Part shown: positions 1-9,665 of the stretch, piece after piece
How positions within the stretch are numbered: position 1 is the stretch's first letter
Layout of the letters: every line of letters begins with the position of its first letter
Source: JABCZH01 sp963803775
Lineage (GTDB): Bacteria; Acidobacteriota; Terriglobia; Terriglobales; Acidobacteriaceae
Direction of reading: 5' to 3'
NCBI GenBank assembly: GCA_963803775.1
Contig: CAWDNS010000007.1
Coordinates: forward strand, 868,001-932,000
Length of the DNA stretch: 64,000 bases
Made by a program: the position numbers and the translations under genes
The notes under the pieces: model-generated
Database searches by the model: none
The model's input: the letters and a program-made list of their open reading frames with translations, nothing else
What the model was told of the DNA's origin: nothing

Positions 1-96
1 TGGTGAAGCCTTCCCCGCAAGTTCCAGTGAATCCCGCGTTCAACCAACAAGGCCGGAAACTCCTCCTTCCGTCCCGAACGAAACGAGGAGACCTAC

Positions 97-1585
97 ATGA
101 GAAAACTGATCCTGACTCTATGCTGCTTGTGCGGATTCGCCCTCGCCCAAGAAAACGCAGAAAGCAACGCCCCGGCACTCACCATCTACAACCAGAATTT
201 CTTCGTCGCACGCGAGCGCCTGCCCATGGATCTGAAACCGGGCATCAACCATGTCGACTACACCGGCGTTGCCGCTCACCTCGAGCCCGATTCAGTGATC
301 CTGCGCGATCCCAACGGCCGCGCGCTACAGATCCTCGAACAGAATTACCGCAACGACCCCATTTCGCAGGAACTGTTGCTCTCATTCTACGAAGGCAAAG
401 CCATCGACTTCCTGGTACAGCGCGGTGAAAAACAGGAAACCGTGCGCGGCAAGATCATTCGCAGTGGCTACGTTCCCAGCGCAAGCTACAACAACGGCTA
501 CACCCAACCCGGTTTTGGCCAGCCGCTGATCGAAGTCGACGGCGTCTTACGCTTCGGCCTGCCGGGACAACCGCTGTTTCCTGCGTTGACCGGTGATTCC
601 ATCCTGAAGCCGACCTTGAGCTGGGAAATCCAGACTAACGATCCCGGTAAGTTCGACGCCGAGATTTCCTACGTCAGCAGCGGCATGAGCTGGCAGGCGG
701 ACTATAACCTGGTGGTCTCCGACAAGCCCGGCAACAAATTCGATCTGCTCGACATGGTGGGCTGGGTTACCATGCGCAATCAAAGCGGCAAGACCTTTGA
801 GAACGCGACCATCAAGCTGCTGCCCGGAGACGTTAACAAGATTCAGGAACCGAACAATAGCGTGCGCGTCTATGCCGCCGCCAAAATGGCGGACGAAGCT
901 GCCATGGCCCCAGTCGTCCGCGAGAAGTCATTTGACGAATTTCATCTTTACACCCTTCAGCGCCCTACTACGCTGCGCGATGAGCAAACCAAACAAGTCG
1001 AATTCGTGCGCGCCACCAGCATTCACGCGCAACGAATCTACGTGTACGACGGCGCCAAGACCGATCAGTACGCGTACTACAACCCCGAACAGGTCCGGAA
1101 CGAACCCAACTATGGGACCCTGTCAAACCCCAAAGTCTGGGTGATGGAGGAGTTCAAGAACGCGGACGCAAATCACCTCGGCATTCCTTTGCCCAAGGGC
1201 AAACTGCGCTTCTACCGCCGCGACACTGACGGACATCTCGAGTTCGTCGGCGAAAACACCATTGACCACACACCCAAAGATGAAACTATCCGCGTCTATA
1301 CCGGCAACGCCTTCGACGTGGTCGGCGAGCGCAAGCGCACTAACTTTCAGGTGGATTCGAGCCAGCGATGGATGGAGGAGTCGTTTGAGATCCGCGTGCG
1401 CAATCACAAGAAAGAGCCGGTCGAACGTCCGCGTGATCGAACACCTGTATCGCTGGACCAACTGGAAGCTGATCGAGCAGTCGCAACCCTCACGGAAAAG
1501 CGACGCGCAAACCGCAGAGTTCCCCATCACCGTCGCCCCCGACGGGGAAGAAGTGGTGACCTACACGGTCCATTATTCGTGGTAA
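97..1585 (+). CDS. DUF4139 family secreted protein, frameshifted near its C-terminus
   Basis: The product starts with a signal peptide (cleavage near ALAQ) and carries the beta-rich body typical of DUF4139 proteins, including the SSGMSWQADYNL and GWVTM segments. A GAGGAG ribosome site precedes the ATG at 97. The frame runs well to about codon 443 (KKEPVE) and then turns into arginine-rich nonsense. The continuation (VRVIEHLYRWTNWKL to VTYTVHYSW, stop at 1583-1585) lies one frame over, so one extra base near 1426 explains the break. The corrected product is about 495 aa. The function of the family is not established; it is probably periplasmic or surface exposed. Family assignment is confident; whether the indel is real is not. 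Confidence 0.8.
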
Positions 1586-1633
1586 GAATCGTGTGGGGCG
1601 GACGCCCCCGTCCGCCCAGACCGAACAAACGCA

Positions 1634-2626
1634 TCAGAAAGGGCAAAGCGCCCCCGCCTGCCCGGCAGAGCGAGGCTCCACTGACCTTGTCGGCGGATAC
1701 ACGCGGTCAAACACCACCCACATCAACGCAATCACCACAAATACCAGCACGCTGCCCTCTGGGCCGACTGAGCCGCCGGTCAACCAGCGGGAACCATGGA
1801 ATGAAGAATTGAGCAGATGGCCAGTGACCATCCCTCCGCTGTCCGGAACCGAATACAAATAACTTTCTCCCCAGTCCCAGGCCGCATGCATGCCGACCGC
1901 GAACCACAGACTGCCGGTGCGGCGCAGGGTGAAGCAGAAAAATAGGCCGATAAGCCCAGCGCAGAGTGCGCCTACCCAGGCTTCTCCAGGATTCTGTAAA
2001 TGGACGCCCCCAAAAACCGACGACAGCATCAACGCCGCGGGCCAGAATCCTATTCCCCGAGCCAGCGTGAACTGGGTGTAGCCGCGAAAAGTGAATTCCT
2101 CAAAGAAGCCCACCAACAGAAAGTATGCTCCCCAAAATGCCGCGAACTTAAAGACACGCGCGCCATGCAGGGCGAGGTCGCCGAAGAAAAATACCCCGGA
2201 GCCGCGCATCAGAAACATCAGCACCGAAAGTGCGAGAATGCCCCATGCCAATCCGGCCCAAAACGGCTTGCCGAAAACTCCGCGCCCGGGTAGTCCGTAG
2301 GCGCCAAACGGCTTTCTTTCGATTGCCGCCATTCCACCGGCGGGCAGGAGCGAGGCAATCACCAGCACGATGTAAATGAAGAACGTCTGCCACAGTGCTC
2401 CTGCCACGCGCGCTGGAATGAAGCGGGCGAAACTCGCCAACAGGAAGAAAACAACCGTACCCATCCCGAGATACAGAAACAGGCTCCAGCCTGGGCGCAG
2501 ACCCTCAGGGCCTACGAAGAGGTCGCGTAAGCCGCCGTTGGAAGGCGTTGTCAGAATCGGCGGTTCAGGCTGGGCCGTGGACGGTTCCTGCAATGGATCT
2601 CCGGCGCTTCGTTCGGGTTCACCCAT
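1634..2626 (-). CDS. CPBP family intramembrane metalloprotease
   Basis: A multi-pass membrane protein of about 330 aa with the three CPBP (CAAX protease and bacteriocin-processing) motifs: EEFTFRGY (E176, E177, R181), a His in FGGVHLQ (H209), and MHAAWDW (H247, D251). These residues form the intramembrane zinc site in the family. The first 45 or so residues are soluble and proline-rich. I chose the ATG at 2626 because the open frame upstream of it has no membrane or family character and overlaps the divergent gene. The C-terminal tail after the last helix is unremarkable. Substrates cannot be guessed. It is convergent with the DUF4139 gene and divergent from the gene at 2681. Confidence 0.85.
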   Translation of the reverse strand: MGEPERSAGDPLQEPSTAQPEPPILTTPSNGGLRDLFVGPEGLRPGWSLFLYLGMGTVVFFLLASFARFIPARVAGALWQTFFIYIVLVIASLLPAGGMAAIERKPFGAYGLPGRGVFGKPFWAGLAWGILALSVLMFLMRGSGVFFFGDLALHGARVFKFAAFWGAYFLLVGFFEEFTFRGYTQFTLARGIGFWPAALMLSSVFGGVHLQNPGEAWVGALCAGLIGLFFCFTLRRTGSLWFAVGMHAAWDWGESYLYSVPDSGGMVTGHLLNSSFHGSRWLTGGSVGPEGSVLVFVVIALMWVVFDRVYPPTRSVEPRSAGQAGALCPF

Positions 2627-2680
2627 GGCGGAAGTTTCCCTAACCGTCCCCGAACATGGTAAAACACTCGCCGTCGCCTC

Positions 2681-3913
2681 ATGGGGAAGTTTTTCACTCG
2701 CGAACGCTTCGGACGCCCGCAAGTCCTTGCCGGATTTCTGCTCCTCGCATTCATGGGCCAGTGCTTCTGGCTGTTGCTTGGACACGAGCAACGAGAGGCA
2801 GTCGATTCCTCTCAACTCTTTCGCGTGCAGGAAGGCTTGCTGCAATGGCGGGGAGAATCAATCGCCGGAACGCCTTCAACCAATCGCCTTGAGGCGGGAA
2901 CCTTTCCTCCCCCCGAAATCGACCAGAATGAAGGTTACGATCCCAACCATTCGCCGCTCTGGTACTTGCTGGCCTCGGCAGCCCTGCTGGGCTGGCACCC
3001 GCCCGACGTGAACACTCCACTCTACTGGGGATGGTTGGAGCGGCTGCCCTATATCGTGTTAGGCGTTTTGCTCGGAGCTTCGGTGTGGTATGTGGCGCGC
3101 AGGCTGTACGGAAACGCCGGCGGCTATATCGCGCTCACACTCTATTGCTTTTCCCCCGCCATCCTCCGCAGTAGCACGTTATGGGCTACAGAGCCGGAGA
3201 TGGCGGCCGCTTGGGGAACTTTTGGCGCGATATTCACCGCCATCGCCGTAGCCCACACTTTGTACGCACCGCGCGAAGTTGTCGTCTGGAACTGGCGGCG
3301 CATTCTTCTTCTTGGATTGTCACTGGCACTCGCTGTGGGATGCCAATTTTCGCTGATCATTCTGCTGCCAATGGCGCTCGGATTCATGTTGTATGTCGCG
3401 CCCACCCGGCGGAAGGCCGCTATCGTTATCTGGTTTGCAGCCTGCGCGGTCGCGATGTTGCTACTGTTCGCCGCCTATGGCTTTCGCTTCGAATGGTTCA
3501 TGCAGGGAGTTCGCCACGCCCGCTTTTTCCAAATAACCTGGCAGGCCTTCGCCATCAAATGGTCGTATCAACGGCTGCTCGGCCAGATCGGACAAGCCGG
3601 TCCAGCCCTGCTGGTCACATTTCCCGCGGCGTTGATCGTGTATTTCATGTGGCGGCGTTCGCGATACTTTGGCAACACTGCCCCGCTCATAGTCGCGATC
3701 TTATTTCTGGTCTTGGGACTCGGCATGCCCCACTATCCTGGGTCTGGGTTTCTACTGATGGCCGTGCCATTCCTGTTCGTATTCGTCGCTGGCATCGCAG
3801 CGGATCTCCTGGAAACTGGCCAGCGTGGTGCGGTCATGGCGAGTATTTGGGGACTGCTGCTGGCGAACGCCCTGTGGAATCTGATGGAACTGGCTCACGT
3901 CGGAAGATGCTGA
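2681..3913 (+). CDS. Multi-pass membrane protein, GT-C (family 39-like) glycosyltransferase candidate
   Basis: 410 aa with one N-terminal helix, a loop containing an acidic stretch (DQNEGYDPNHSPLWYLLAS), then about nine hydrophobic segments. The order of a first helix, a periplasmic acidic loop and a many-helix core resembles GT-C glycosyltransferases of the ArnT/PMT type, which move sugars from lipid carriers outside the inner membrane. I see no unambiguous family signature, so the activity is inferred from topology only. The start ATG at 2681 lies 54 bases from the start of the divergent protease gene, so the two probably share a promoter region. Confidence 0.5.
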   Translation: MGKFFTRERFGRPQVLAGFLLLAFMGQCFWLLLGHEQREAVDSSQLFRVQEGLLQWRGESIAGTPSTNRLEAGTFPPPEIDQNEGYDPNHSPLWYLLASAALLGWHPPDVNTPLYWGWLERLPYIVLGVLLGASVWYVARRLYGNAGGYIALTLYCFSPAILRSSTLWATEPEMAAAWGTFGAIFTAIAVAHTLYAPREVVVWNWRRILLLGLSLALAVGCQFSLIILLPMALGFMLYVAPTRRKAAIVIWFAACAVAMLLLFAAYGFRFEWFMQGVRHARFFQITWQAFAIKWSYQRLLGQIGQAGPALLVTFPAALIVYFMWRRSRYFGNTAPLIVAILFLVLGLGMPHYPGSGFLLMAVPFLFVFVAGIAADLLETGQRGAVMASIWGLLLANALWNLMELAHVGRC

Positions 3914-3930
3914 GGCGGCCGACCCTGCTG

Positions 3931-3980
3931 AAAATCCGTGGCCGCTATTCCCCTGTGCAACTCTGTGCCCTCTGTGGTTA
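3931..3980. repeat. Dispersed intergenic repeat (CCACAGAGGGCACAGAG family, reverse orientation)
   Basis: The stretch reads, on the minus strand, as a TTAACCACAGAGGGCACAGAG-like unit followed by a CACGGATTTT-like unit. The same two units recur in several other intergenic gaps of this window (near 20.1, 38.2 and 57.3 kb) and never inside genes. It probably represents a genome-wide non-coding repeat family. Confidence 0.6.
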
Positions 3981-4086
3981 AGCTCTTAGGTTCCTGCGGA
4001 AAGCTCTAGCCCACGCTGACCCGCCCAATATTTCCCCGCAACCTTTGCTATCCCGGAAGGTTCTAACTACCCAGGGGAGATATGCC

Positions 4087-4791
4087 ATGCCGCTGCGACG
4101 GGAGTATGATGTGGTTGTGGATCGCCTGAATCGAGCTACTGTGGCGGGACTTGGCCTGGCTCTTGTGGGATTACTGAGCGCTAGTGGTGCGTGGGCGCAA
4201 GTCCATGCCGCTCCTCCCTCCGTAACCTCAATGGGATTTGGCGGGCGTGCTATCAACGCCTCGCGACCCAGTGTTACCTCGCTCGGCCCGCGCGGATACA
4301 CTCCCCGATCGAGTTCAGGGTCTGGCAACCATGGCCTTTATCACCGCCCGCGATATCCGCAGGGCAGCGTCGGCTATTACGGAGCGCCGTATTTCGGCTA
4401 CTACGATAACGGCTATTCCGACGATGGTACCAACCCTCAGAACTATGCTGCTGAAGCTCAGTACGCTGGAGCTCAGTACGAAGACCAGTACAACGATGGA
4501 TCAGCCCCGGGATATGTCTCCCGCCCGCCTGACGCCGACACGCAAGCAGAAATAAACTCCGCGCTTCCCGAAGCAACATCCGAGCCTGCAACTCCCACAG
4601 TGCTCGTTTTCAAGGATGGTCATCAGCTCGAAGTGGAAAATTACGCGATTGTCGGAGCCACGCTCTACGACCTGACTGAAGGCCATCGTCGCAAAGTAGC
4701 ATTAGGCGACTTGGATTTGACCGCGACCTCGCAACAGAACGACGACCGAGGCATCGACTTCCACCTCCCAGCAGGCACTGTAGGCAACTAG
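4087..4791 (+). CDS. Secreted protein of unknown function with a C-terminal 'LVFxDGH' module
   Basis: The ATG at 4087 has a perfect-looking AGGGGAGA site six bases upstream. A hydrophobic segment ending in GAWAQ suggests export. The middle is low complexity, rich in Gly, Tyr, Asn and Asp. The last 60 or so residues (starting TVLVFKDGHQLEVENY and ending FHLPAG) match the C-terminal end of the next gene in spacing and key residues (V-F-x-DGH, a Val-x-x-Tyr pair, LDL-x-AT). I do not recognise a named family. The gene is followed after four bases by its paralog, so the two probably form one transcription unit. Confidence 0.75.
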   Translation: MPLRREYDVVVDRLNRATVAGLGLALVGLLSASGAWAQVHAAPPSVTSMGFGGRAINASRPSVTSLGPRGYTPRSSSGSGNHGLYHRPRYPQGSVGYYGAPYFGYYDNGYSDDGTNPQNYAAEAQYAGAQYEDQYNDGSAPGYVSRPPDADTQAEINSALPEATSEPATPTVLVFKDGHQLEVENYAIVGATLYDLTEGHRRKVALGDLDLTATSQQNDDRGIDFHLPAGTVGN

Positions 4792-4795
4792 AGAT

Positions 4796-5386
4796 ATGGC
4801 AAGGATTCTGATCATCGTCTTGCTGGCGGCGTCTCTCTCGCCGATATCCTCAGCGCAGATGCGGGGACGTGGCGGCGTTGCAATCGGCGGCACAGGATTC
4901 CGTCATTTTCGCAGCGGCGGTTTCGGGTCCCCATTGTTCTATTCGGACTACGGCCCAGAATCGGCAGCTTTTTTCCCCGCACCTCCCGTCGTCGAGGAAA
5001 AAAGGATCATGCAGCCGGAACGGCCAACCGAGCCGCTCTTGATCGAATGGAACGGCGACCGTTTCGTGCGTTACAGTGAAACCCAATCAGCCACAAAATC
5101 CCCGGATTATGTGGAAGCAACGTCCAGCAGGAACCTGCCGGCTTCGCCCCTCAACCACGATCTTCCGCCGGCGACTCTGGTATTTCGCGACGGCCATCGC
5201 GAACAGGTCAACGATTACGTAATCACTCGCGGAGTGCTCTACGCCCGTGGCAATGGCTACACCCAGAATTCGCGCAACATCCAACTATCCGTCCTCGATC
5301 TCTCAGCAACATTGAAAGCCAATCAGGAAAGCGATCTGAAGTTCATACTTCCAATGGGTCCAAATGACGTCGTAACCCGGCCCTGA
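4796..5386 (+). CDS. Secreted protein of unknown function, paralog of the upstream gene
   Basis: 196 aa with a signal peptide (ARILIIVLLAASLSPISSAQ), a glycine-rich and aromatic middle, and a C-terminal module beginning ATLVFRDGHREQVNDYV and ending KFILPMG. The module aligns by eye with the end of the preceding protein. Four bases separate the genes. The shared tail after a variable low-complexity region suggests a conserved envelope-facing domain fused to different linkers. The function is unknown. Confidence 0.75.
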   Translation: MARILIIVLLAASLSPISSAQMRGRGGVAIGGTGFRHFRSGGFGSPLFYSDYGPESAAFFPAPPVVEEKRIMQPERPTEPLLIEWNGDRFVRYSETQSATKSPDYVEATSSRNLPASPLNHDLPPATLVFRDGHREQVNDYVITRGVLYARGNGYTQNSRNIQLSVLDLSATLKANQESDLKFILPMGPNDVVTRP

Positions 5387-5468
5387 TTTCCTCGCCCTGC
5401 CGCAAAAACGGTGCCGCACTCGACATCCCCCAATCCTCGTTTTTCACGCCTCCGCTAGCTTCATTTCA

Positions 5469-5477
5469 TGCTATAAT
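5469..5477 (+). promoter_or_regulatory. Extended -10 promoter element upstream of gyrA
   Basis: TGCTATAAT is a perfect extended -10 box (TG, one base, TATAAT) about 100 bases upstream of gyrA. No good -35 box lies at 17 bases, which is usual for extended -10 promoters. The predicted leader is about 95 bases. Confidence 0.5.
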
Positions 5478-5580
5478 TGCCTATACGCAAAGCGCACTTA
5501 ACATCCTGTAAATGCAATCGTTTACGCTCATTTACCAGCAGCTAGAAGCCAACCGCTAATAGCTAGGAGCCAAAAGCTTT

Positions 5581-8247
5581 ATGGCAGACGATCAGAACCC
5601 CGAACTTCCCCTAACTCCTCCGCCTGGCGGAGATGGCACCGGCATTCCCGGCGCCGCCAACATTCAGCCCGTCAACATTGAAGACGAGATGCGCCGTTCC
5701 TATCTCGACTACTCAATGTCGGTCATCATTGGCCGCGCCCTACCCGACGTTCGCGACGGATTGAAGCCCGTCCATCGCCGCATTCTCTACGCCATGTACG
5801 ACATGAACTTGCTGCACAACCGCAAGCACAGCAAGTGCGCCGGTGTCGTCGGAGAATTGTTGAAGAAGTACCATCCTCATGGCGATAGCGCTGTATACGA
5901 CGCGCTCGTCCGCCTCGCGCAGCCCTGGAGCTTGCGCTATCCGCTCATTGACGGCCAGGGAAATTTCGGCTCCGTCGACGGCGACCCGGCCGCAGCCTAT
6001 CGATACACCGAGTGCCGCCTAACCCGCATCGCCGAAGAAATGCTCGCCGACATCGACAAAGATGCCGTCGATTTCGTCCCGAATTTCGACGAACAGACCA
6101 GCGAGCCCACGGTTCTTCCTACGCGCATTCCAAATCTTCTGATCAACGGATCGAATGGCATCGCGGTCGGCATGGCGACCAACATTCCGCCGCACAATCT
6201 CACCGAAATCGTCGACGCCACCATTACCCTGGTGAATAATCCCCATGCGACGCTCCCCGAGATTCTGAAATTCGTACAAGGCCCCGACTTCCCTACCGCC
6301 GGCATCATTCACGGCAAGAGCGGAATCCTCGAAGCCTACCGCACCGGCCGCGGCCGCTTCATGATGCGCGCCAAAGCAGCCATCGAGAACATCACCAAAG
6401 AACGCCAGGCCATCGTCATCACCGAAATTCCTTACCAGGTGAACAAGGCGCGCCTCATCGAACGCATCGCAGACCTCGTCAACAACAAAATTATTGACGA
6501 CGTGGCCGACGTAAACGATTTCAGCGACCGCGACGGCATGCGCATCGTGGTCGAGCTAAAGCGCGGCGGTGAGCCTCAACTCGTCCTCAACCAGCTTTTC
6601 AAGCACACCTCCATGCAGGAAGGTTTCAGCATGATCTTCCTCGCCGTGGTCAACGGCCAACCCAAGGAAATGGGCCTGGTCCAGGCCATCCAGCACTTCA
6701 TCGATCACCGTGTCGACGTCGTCCGCCGCCGCACCGCATACCTGCTGATGAAGGCCAAAGAGCGCGAACACATTCTCGAAGGCTACATCACCGCGCTCGA
6801 TCATCTCGACAACGTAATCACCATCGTCCGTGCCAGCGCCAATCGCGGAGACGCACGCGAGAACTTAGTCGCCTATTTCGCCGGCAAGAAAATCGACATC
6901 AACGTAACCGGCCGCGCTCCCAAGCTGGATCCCGAAAAGCCCTTCACTTCCATCCAGGCCGAGGCCATCCTCGAATTGCAATTACACCGCCTCACTCGGC
7001 TCTCCATCGACGAAATCACCAAAGAACTCGGTCTGGCCCGTGACAACATCGCCGACTTCGAATCCATCCTTGGCTCCGAAAAGAAACTGCGCGGGGTAAT
7101 CATCAAAGAACTCGAAGAAATCAGAAAGCTCTACGGCGACGAGCGCCGCACCCGCATCGAAGACGAAGCCGCCGAGATCATGCTCGAAGACCTGATCGCC
7201 GACGAGCAAGTCGCAGTCACAGTCAGCCACGGCGGCTACCTCAAGCGCACGCCTATTTCCACCTACCGCATGCAGCGCCGCGGCGGCACCGGTCGTACCG
7301 GTATGAAGACCCGCGACGAGGATTTCGTCGAGCATCTCTTCATCGCCTCCACTCACGCCTACATTCTGATTTTCACCAACACCGGCCGCGTCTACTGGCT
7401 CAAGGTCTACGAAATTCCTGACGTCAGCGCCGCCGGCAAGGGCAAACACGTCGGCAATCTGGTATCGCTGCAGCCCGGCGAAACCGTGCGTACCATGCTG
7501 GTAGTGCGTCATCTCGACGAAGAAGGCCGCCACATTTTCTTCGCCACCCGCAACGGCACCGTGAAGAAGACCGAGCTAAAAGATTTCTCGCACGTAATGT
7601 CGCGCGGCATTATCGCCATCGGCATCGAGAAAGAAGACGAACTGGTAGGCGTCACTCTCACCGACGGCAATCAAATCATCTTTCTCGCTTCCCACGATGG
7701 CCAGGCCATCCGCTTCGAAGAAGACGACGTCCGCTCCATGGGACGCCCCGCCTACGGCGTTCGCGGCATGAACCTCGACAAGGGCGATTACATCGTGGGC
7801 ATGGCGGTTACGGCGAAGCCGGGCGTAGGAGAAGCGAGTCGTGCCGAAACGAAAGCCAAGAATGAGGTTTTGGCCGCTGAGGGCGCCGATCTGATCCCGG
7901 AAAAAGGTTCGCTGATTCTTTCCGTCACCGAAGGCGGTTACGGGAAACGCACGCCCGCCGACGAATACCGTCTCCAGGGACGCGGCGGCTCCGGCGTAAT
8001 CAACGTCAAAACCACCGAACGCAACGGCAAAGTCGTAGGCATCGCGCAGGTCACCGAGAATTCCGAAGTGATGCTCATCAGCCACTACGGCAAAATCATC
8101 CGCATGGACTCCAGCACCATCCGCGAATCCGGCCGCGCCGCCCAAGGCGTACGCCTATTGCAGCTCGAACCCGGAGATCGCGTAGCAGCAGCAGTAGTGA
8201 TCCCGCCAGATGAGGCACCGGCAAACGGCGGCACGCTGATTCAGTAG
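5581..8247 (+). CDS. gyrA: DNA gyrase subunit A
   Basis: 888 aa, the usual length. The catalytic tyrosine is Y142 in the AAYRYTE context, where GyrA cuts and rejoins DNA. The quinolone-determining region reads HPHGDSAVYDAL with S103 and D107, the residues present in quinolone-sensitive enzymes. A GyrA box (QRRGGTG, residues 565-571) and the C-terminal beta-pinwheel repeats follow, which sets it apart from ParC. The N-terminal 30 residues are a proline- and glycine-rich extension. An AGGAG site lies 11 bases before the ATG. gyrB is not adjacent. Confidence 0.98.
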   Translation: MADDQNPELPLTPPPGGDGTGIPGAANIQPVNIEDEMRRSYLDYSMSVIIGRALPDVRDGLKPVHRRILYAMYDMNLLHNRKHSKCAGVVGELLKKYHPHGDSAVYDALVRLAQPWSLRYPLIDGQGNFGSVDGDPAAAYRYTECRLTRIAEEMLADIDKDAVDFVPNFDEQTSEPTVLPTRIPNLLINGSNGIAVGMATNIPPHNLTEIVDATITLVNNPHATLPEILKFVQGPDFPTAGIIHGKSGILEAYRTGRGRFMMRAKAAIENITKERQAIVITEIPYQVNKARLIERIADLVNNKIIDDVADVNDFSDRDGMRIVVELKRGGEPQLVLNQLFKHTSMQEGFSMIFLAVVNGQPKEMGLVQAIQHFIDHRVDVVRRRTAYLLMKAKEREHILEGYITALDHLDNVITIVRASANRGDARENLVAYFAGKKIDINVTGRAPKLDPEKPFTSIQAEAILELQLHRLTRLSIDEITKELGLARDNIADFESILGSEKKLRGVIIKELEEIRKLYGDERRTRIEDEAAEIMLEDLIADEQVAVTVSHGGYLKRTPISTYRMQRRGGTGRTGMKTRDEDFVEHLFIASTHAYILIFTNTGRVYWLKVYEIPDVSAAGKGKHVGNLVSLQPGETVRTMLVVRHLDEEGRHIFFATRNGTVKKTELKDFSHVMSRGIIAIGIEKEDELVGVTLTDGNQIIFLASHDGQAIRFEEDDVRSMGRPAYGVRGMNLDKGDYIVGMAVTAKPGVGEASRAETKAKNEVLAAEGADLIPEKGSLILSVTEGGYGKRTPADEYRLQGRGGSGVINVKTTERNGKVVGIAQVTENSEVMLISHYGKIIRMDSSTIRESGRAAQGVRLLQLEPGDRVAAAVVIPPDEAPANGGTLIQ

Positions 8248-8558
8248 AGCCGCGGAGGCAGCTCCCAGACAGTTCCCGCTGGCCAGGACAGGAACGCCCT
8301 GAATCGTCAAATGAACCCAACACCTGTCATCCTGAGCGAAGCAGACGTCGCGCTTGCGCGAGGCCTGCGAGTCGAAGGACCCCATGCCTGTCGTAAGCGC
8401 CACGAACGCCTCAAGGCATTCTCACTGCGCTTTGTACAGCGAGAGAGTTTCCTCCCACTTCACCACTTCTGATCGCAGTCGAGGGCGCAAGGCCTGTGGA
8501 TTCAGCTCGCCCTAGTCCCACCGATAACTCTTCTGATTCCTGTCTTTCCAGGTACTCG
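8248..8558. other. Intergenic region between gyrA and parB
   Basis: A 311-base gap between the convergent ends of gyrA and parB. It contains a dispersed repeat at 8324-8383 and no open frame with coding character. I saw no clear hairpin-plus-T-run terminator for either gene. Confidence 0.5.
8324..8383 (+). repeat. Dispersed repeat of the TGTCATCCTGAGCGAAGC family
   Basis: The unit starts TGTCATCCTGAGCGAAGC and ends GTCGAAGGACCCC. A second, shorter copy lies at 9587-9613, so the two flank parB. The interior of this copy differs from the other. Confidence 0.6.
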
Positions 8559-9536
8559 CTACTTACTCCCCTTCAACATCTCCACCACCCGGTCAAAATC
8601 CTCGAGCGTGGCATACTCGATCACAATCTTCCCTCTCCCCTTCCGATCACTGATCCGTACCTTACAACCCAGCGACCGCTCCATCTCCGTCTGTATCGCG
8701 CGCACGTTGGGATCCTGCTCCTTGTAAACCTGTGCCGGCGAAAAAGCTTCCTGCGGCAAGTTGGCGCGGTCCACTCGCTCAATCAACTGCGCCACCGACA
8801 TTTTTCCGTCCACCGCTTCCTTGGCAATATAAGGAATTGAAGGCGCATCTGTAATCTGGAGAAGCACCCGTGCCTCGCTGAACCCCAATCTTCCTTCAGC
8901 CAAATACTCCTGAACCTCAGCTGGCAACCGCAGCAGCCGCATGTAATTCGCCACCGACGCGCGCGCGCACCCGGTGCGCTGCCCAATCTGCTCCTGCGTC
9001 AACCCAAAATCCCGGCTCAACCGGGCAAACGCATTCGCCTGCTCCAGGCAATTCAGGTCCTGCCGTTGCAGGTTCTCGACGACCGTCATCTCCGCCGCCT
9101 GCTGATTCGAAATCTGCCGCACGATCGCCGGAATAGTCAGTTCATCCGCGAGCTTGGCCGCCCGGAGACGCCGCTCACCCAGCACCAGTGTGAAGCGTCC
9201 AGTCGACGACAGCCGCACCACAATCGGCTGGATCACGCCACTCACCCGGATCGACTCCGCCAACTCCTCGAGCGCCGCCGCATCAAACGTCCGCCGTGTC
9301 TGGTAAGGGTTTTCATCAATCTGATCCAGCTTGATATGGACGACCGCGTCGCCCGGCTCCCGCTTCAGCCCCGCCGCACCATGCAACTCTGGCAACACCT
9401 CCGGCACAGGCTCAGCCGCAACCGGACCCATCGCGACCACCCGAGGCCCCACCGGCAGCAAAGAATCCAATCCCCGCCCCAAAGCCCGCCGCTTCTCCAC
9501 CGGCTTCTCAACCACATTTTCCGCAGTAGTCGTCAT
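8559..9536 (-). CDS. parB: Chromosome partitioning protein ParB (Spo0J family)
   Basis: 325 aa. The start ATG at 9536 has a GGAGGAG site and opens a basic N-terminus ending ALGRGLDSLL, the usual ParB motif that contacts ParA. A ParB nuclease-like/CTPase domain follows, with the conserved GERRLRAAKLA box (the CTP-binding region). Next comes a helix-turn-helix (LTQEQIGQRTGCARASVANY) that reads parS. The C-terminal dimerisation segment ends in a weakly basic tail. ParB loads at parS and spreads as a CTP-driven clamp. Two perfect parS sites lie beyond parA at 10743 and 10821. Confidence 0.97.
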   Translation of the reverse strand: MTTTAENVVEKPVEKRRALGRGLDSLLPVGPRVVAMGPVAAEPVPEVLPELHGAAGLKREPGDAVVHIKLDQIDENPYQTRRTFDAAALEELAESIRVSGVIQPIVVRLSSTGRFTLVLGERRLRAAKLADELTIPAIVRQISNQQAAEMTVVENLQRQDLNCLEQANAFARLSRDFGLTQEQIGQRTGCARASVANYMRLLRLPAEVQEYLAEGRLGFSEARVLLQITDAPSIPYIAKEAVDGKMSVAQLIERVDRANLPQEAFSPAQVYKEQDPNVRAIQTEMERSLGCKVRISDRKGRGKIVIEYATLEDFDRVVEMLKGSK

Positions 9537-9586
9537 TTCTCCTCCACAGCGTGCTGCCCCCACAACCAAGTCATCCCCAACACTCT

Positions 9587-9613
9587 TGTCATCCTGAGCG
9601 AAGCGAAGGATCT
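9587..9613 (+). repeat. Dispersed repeat of the TGTCATCCTGAGCGAAGC family, second copy
   Basis: The sequence TGTCATCCTGAGCGAAGCGA followed by AGGATCT matches the repeat on the other side of parB. It lies between parA and parB. Confidence 0.6.
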
Positions 9614-9665
9614 CCTTCTCCTCGGGTGCCGCCCAGATACATAGACACTCACAGATACATCGACC

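Noticed and set aside
7576..8145. Long minus-strand frames inside gyrA and similar ones inside ftsH and the GGDEF gene
   Set aside because: They are antisense shadows of high-GC coding sequence and show only Gly/Ala/Val/Asp-rich nonsense.
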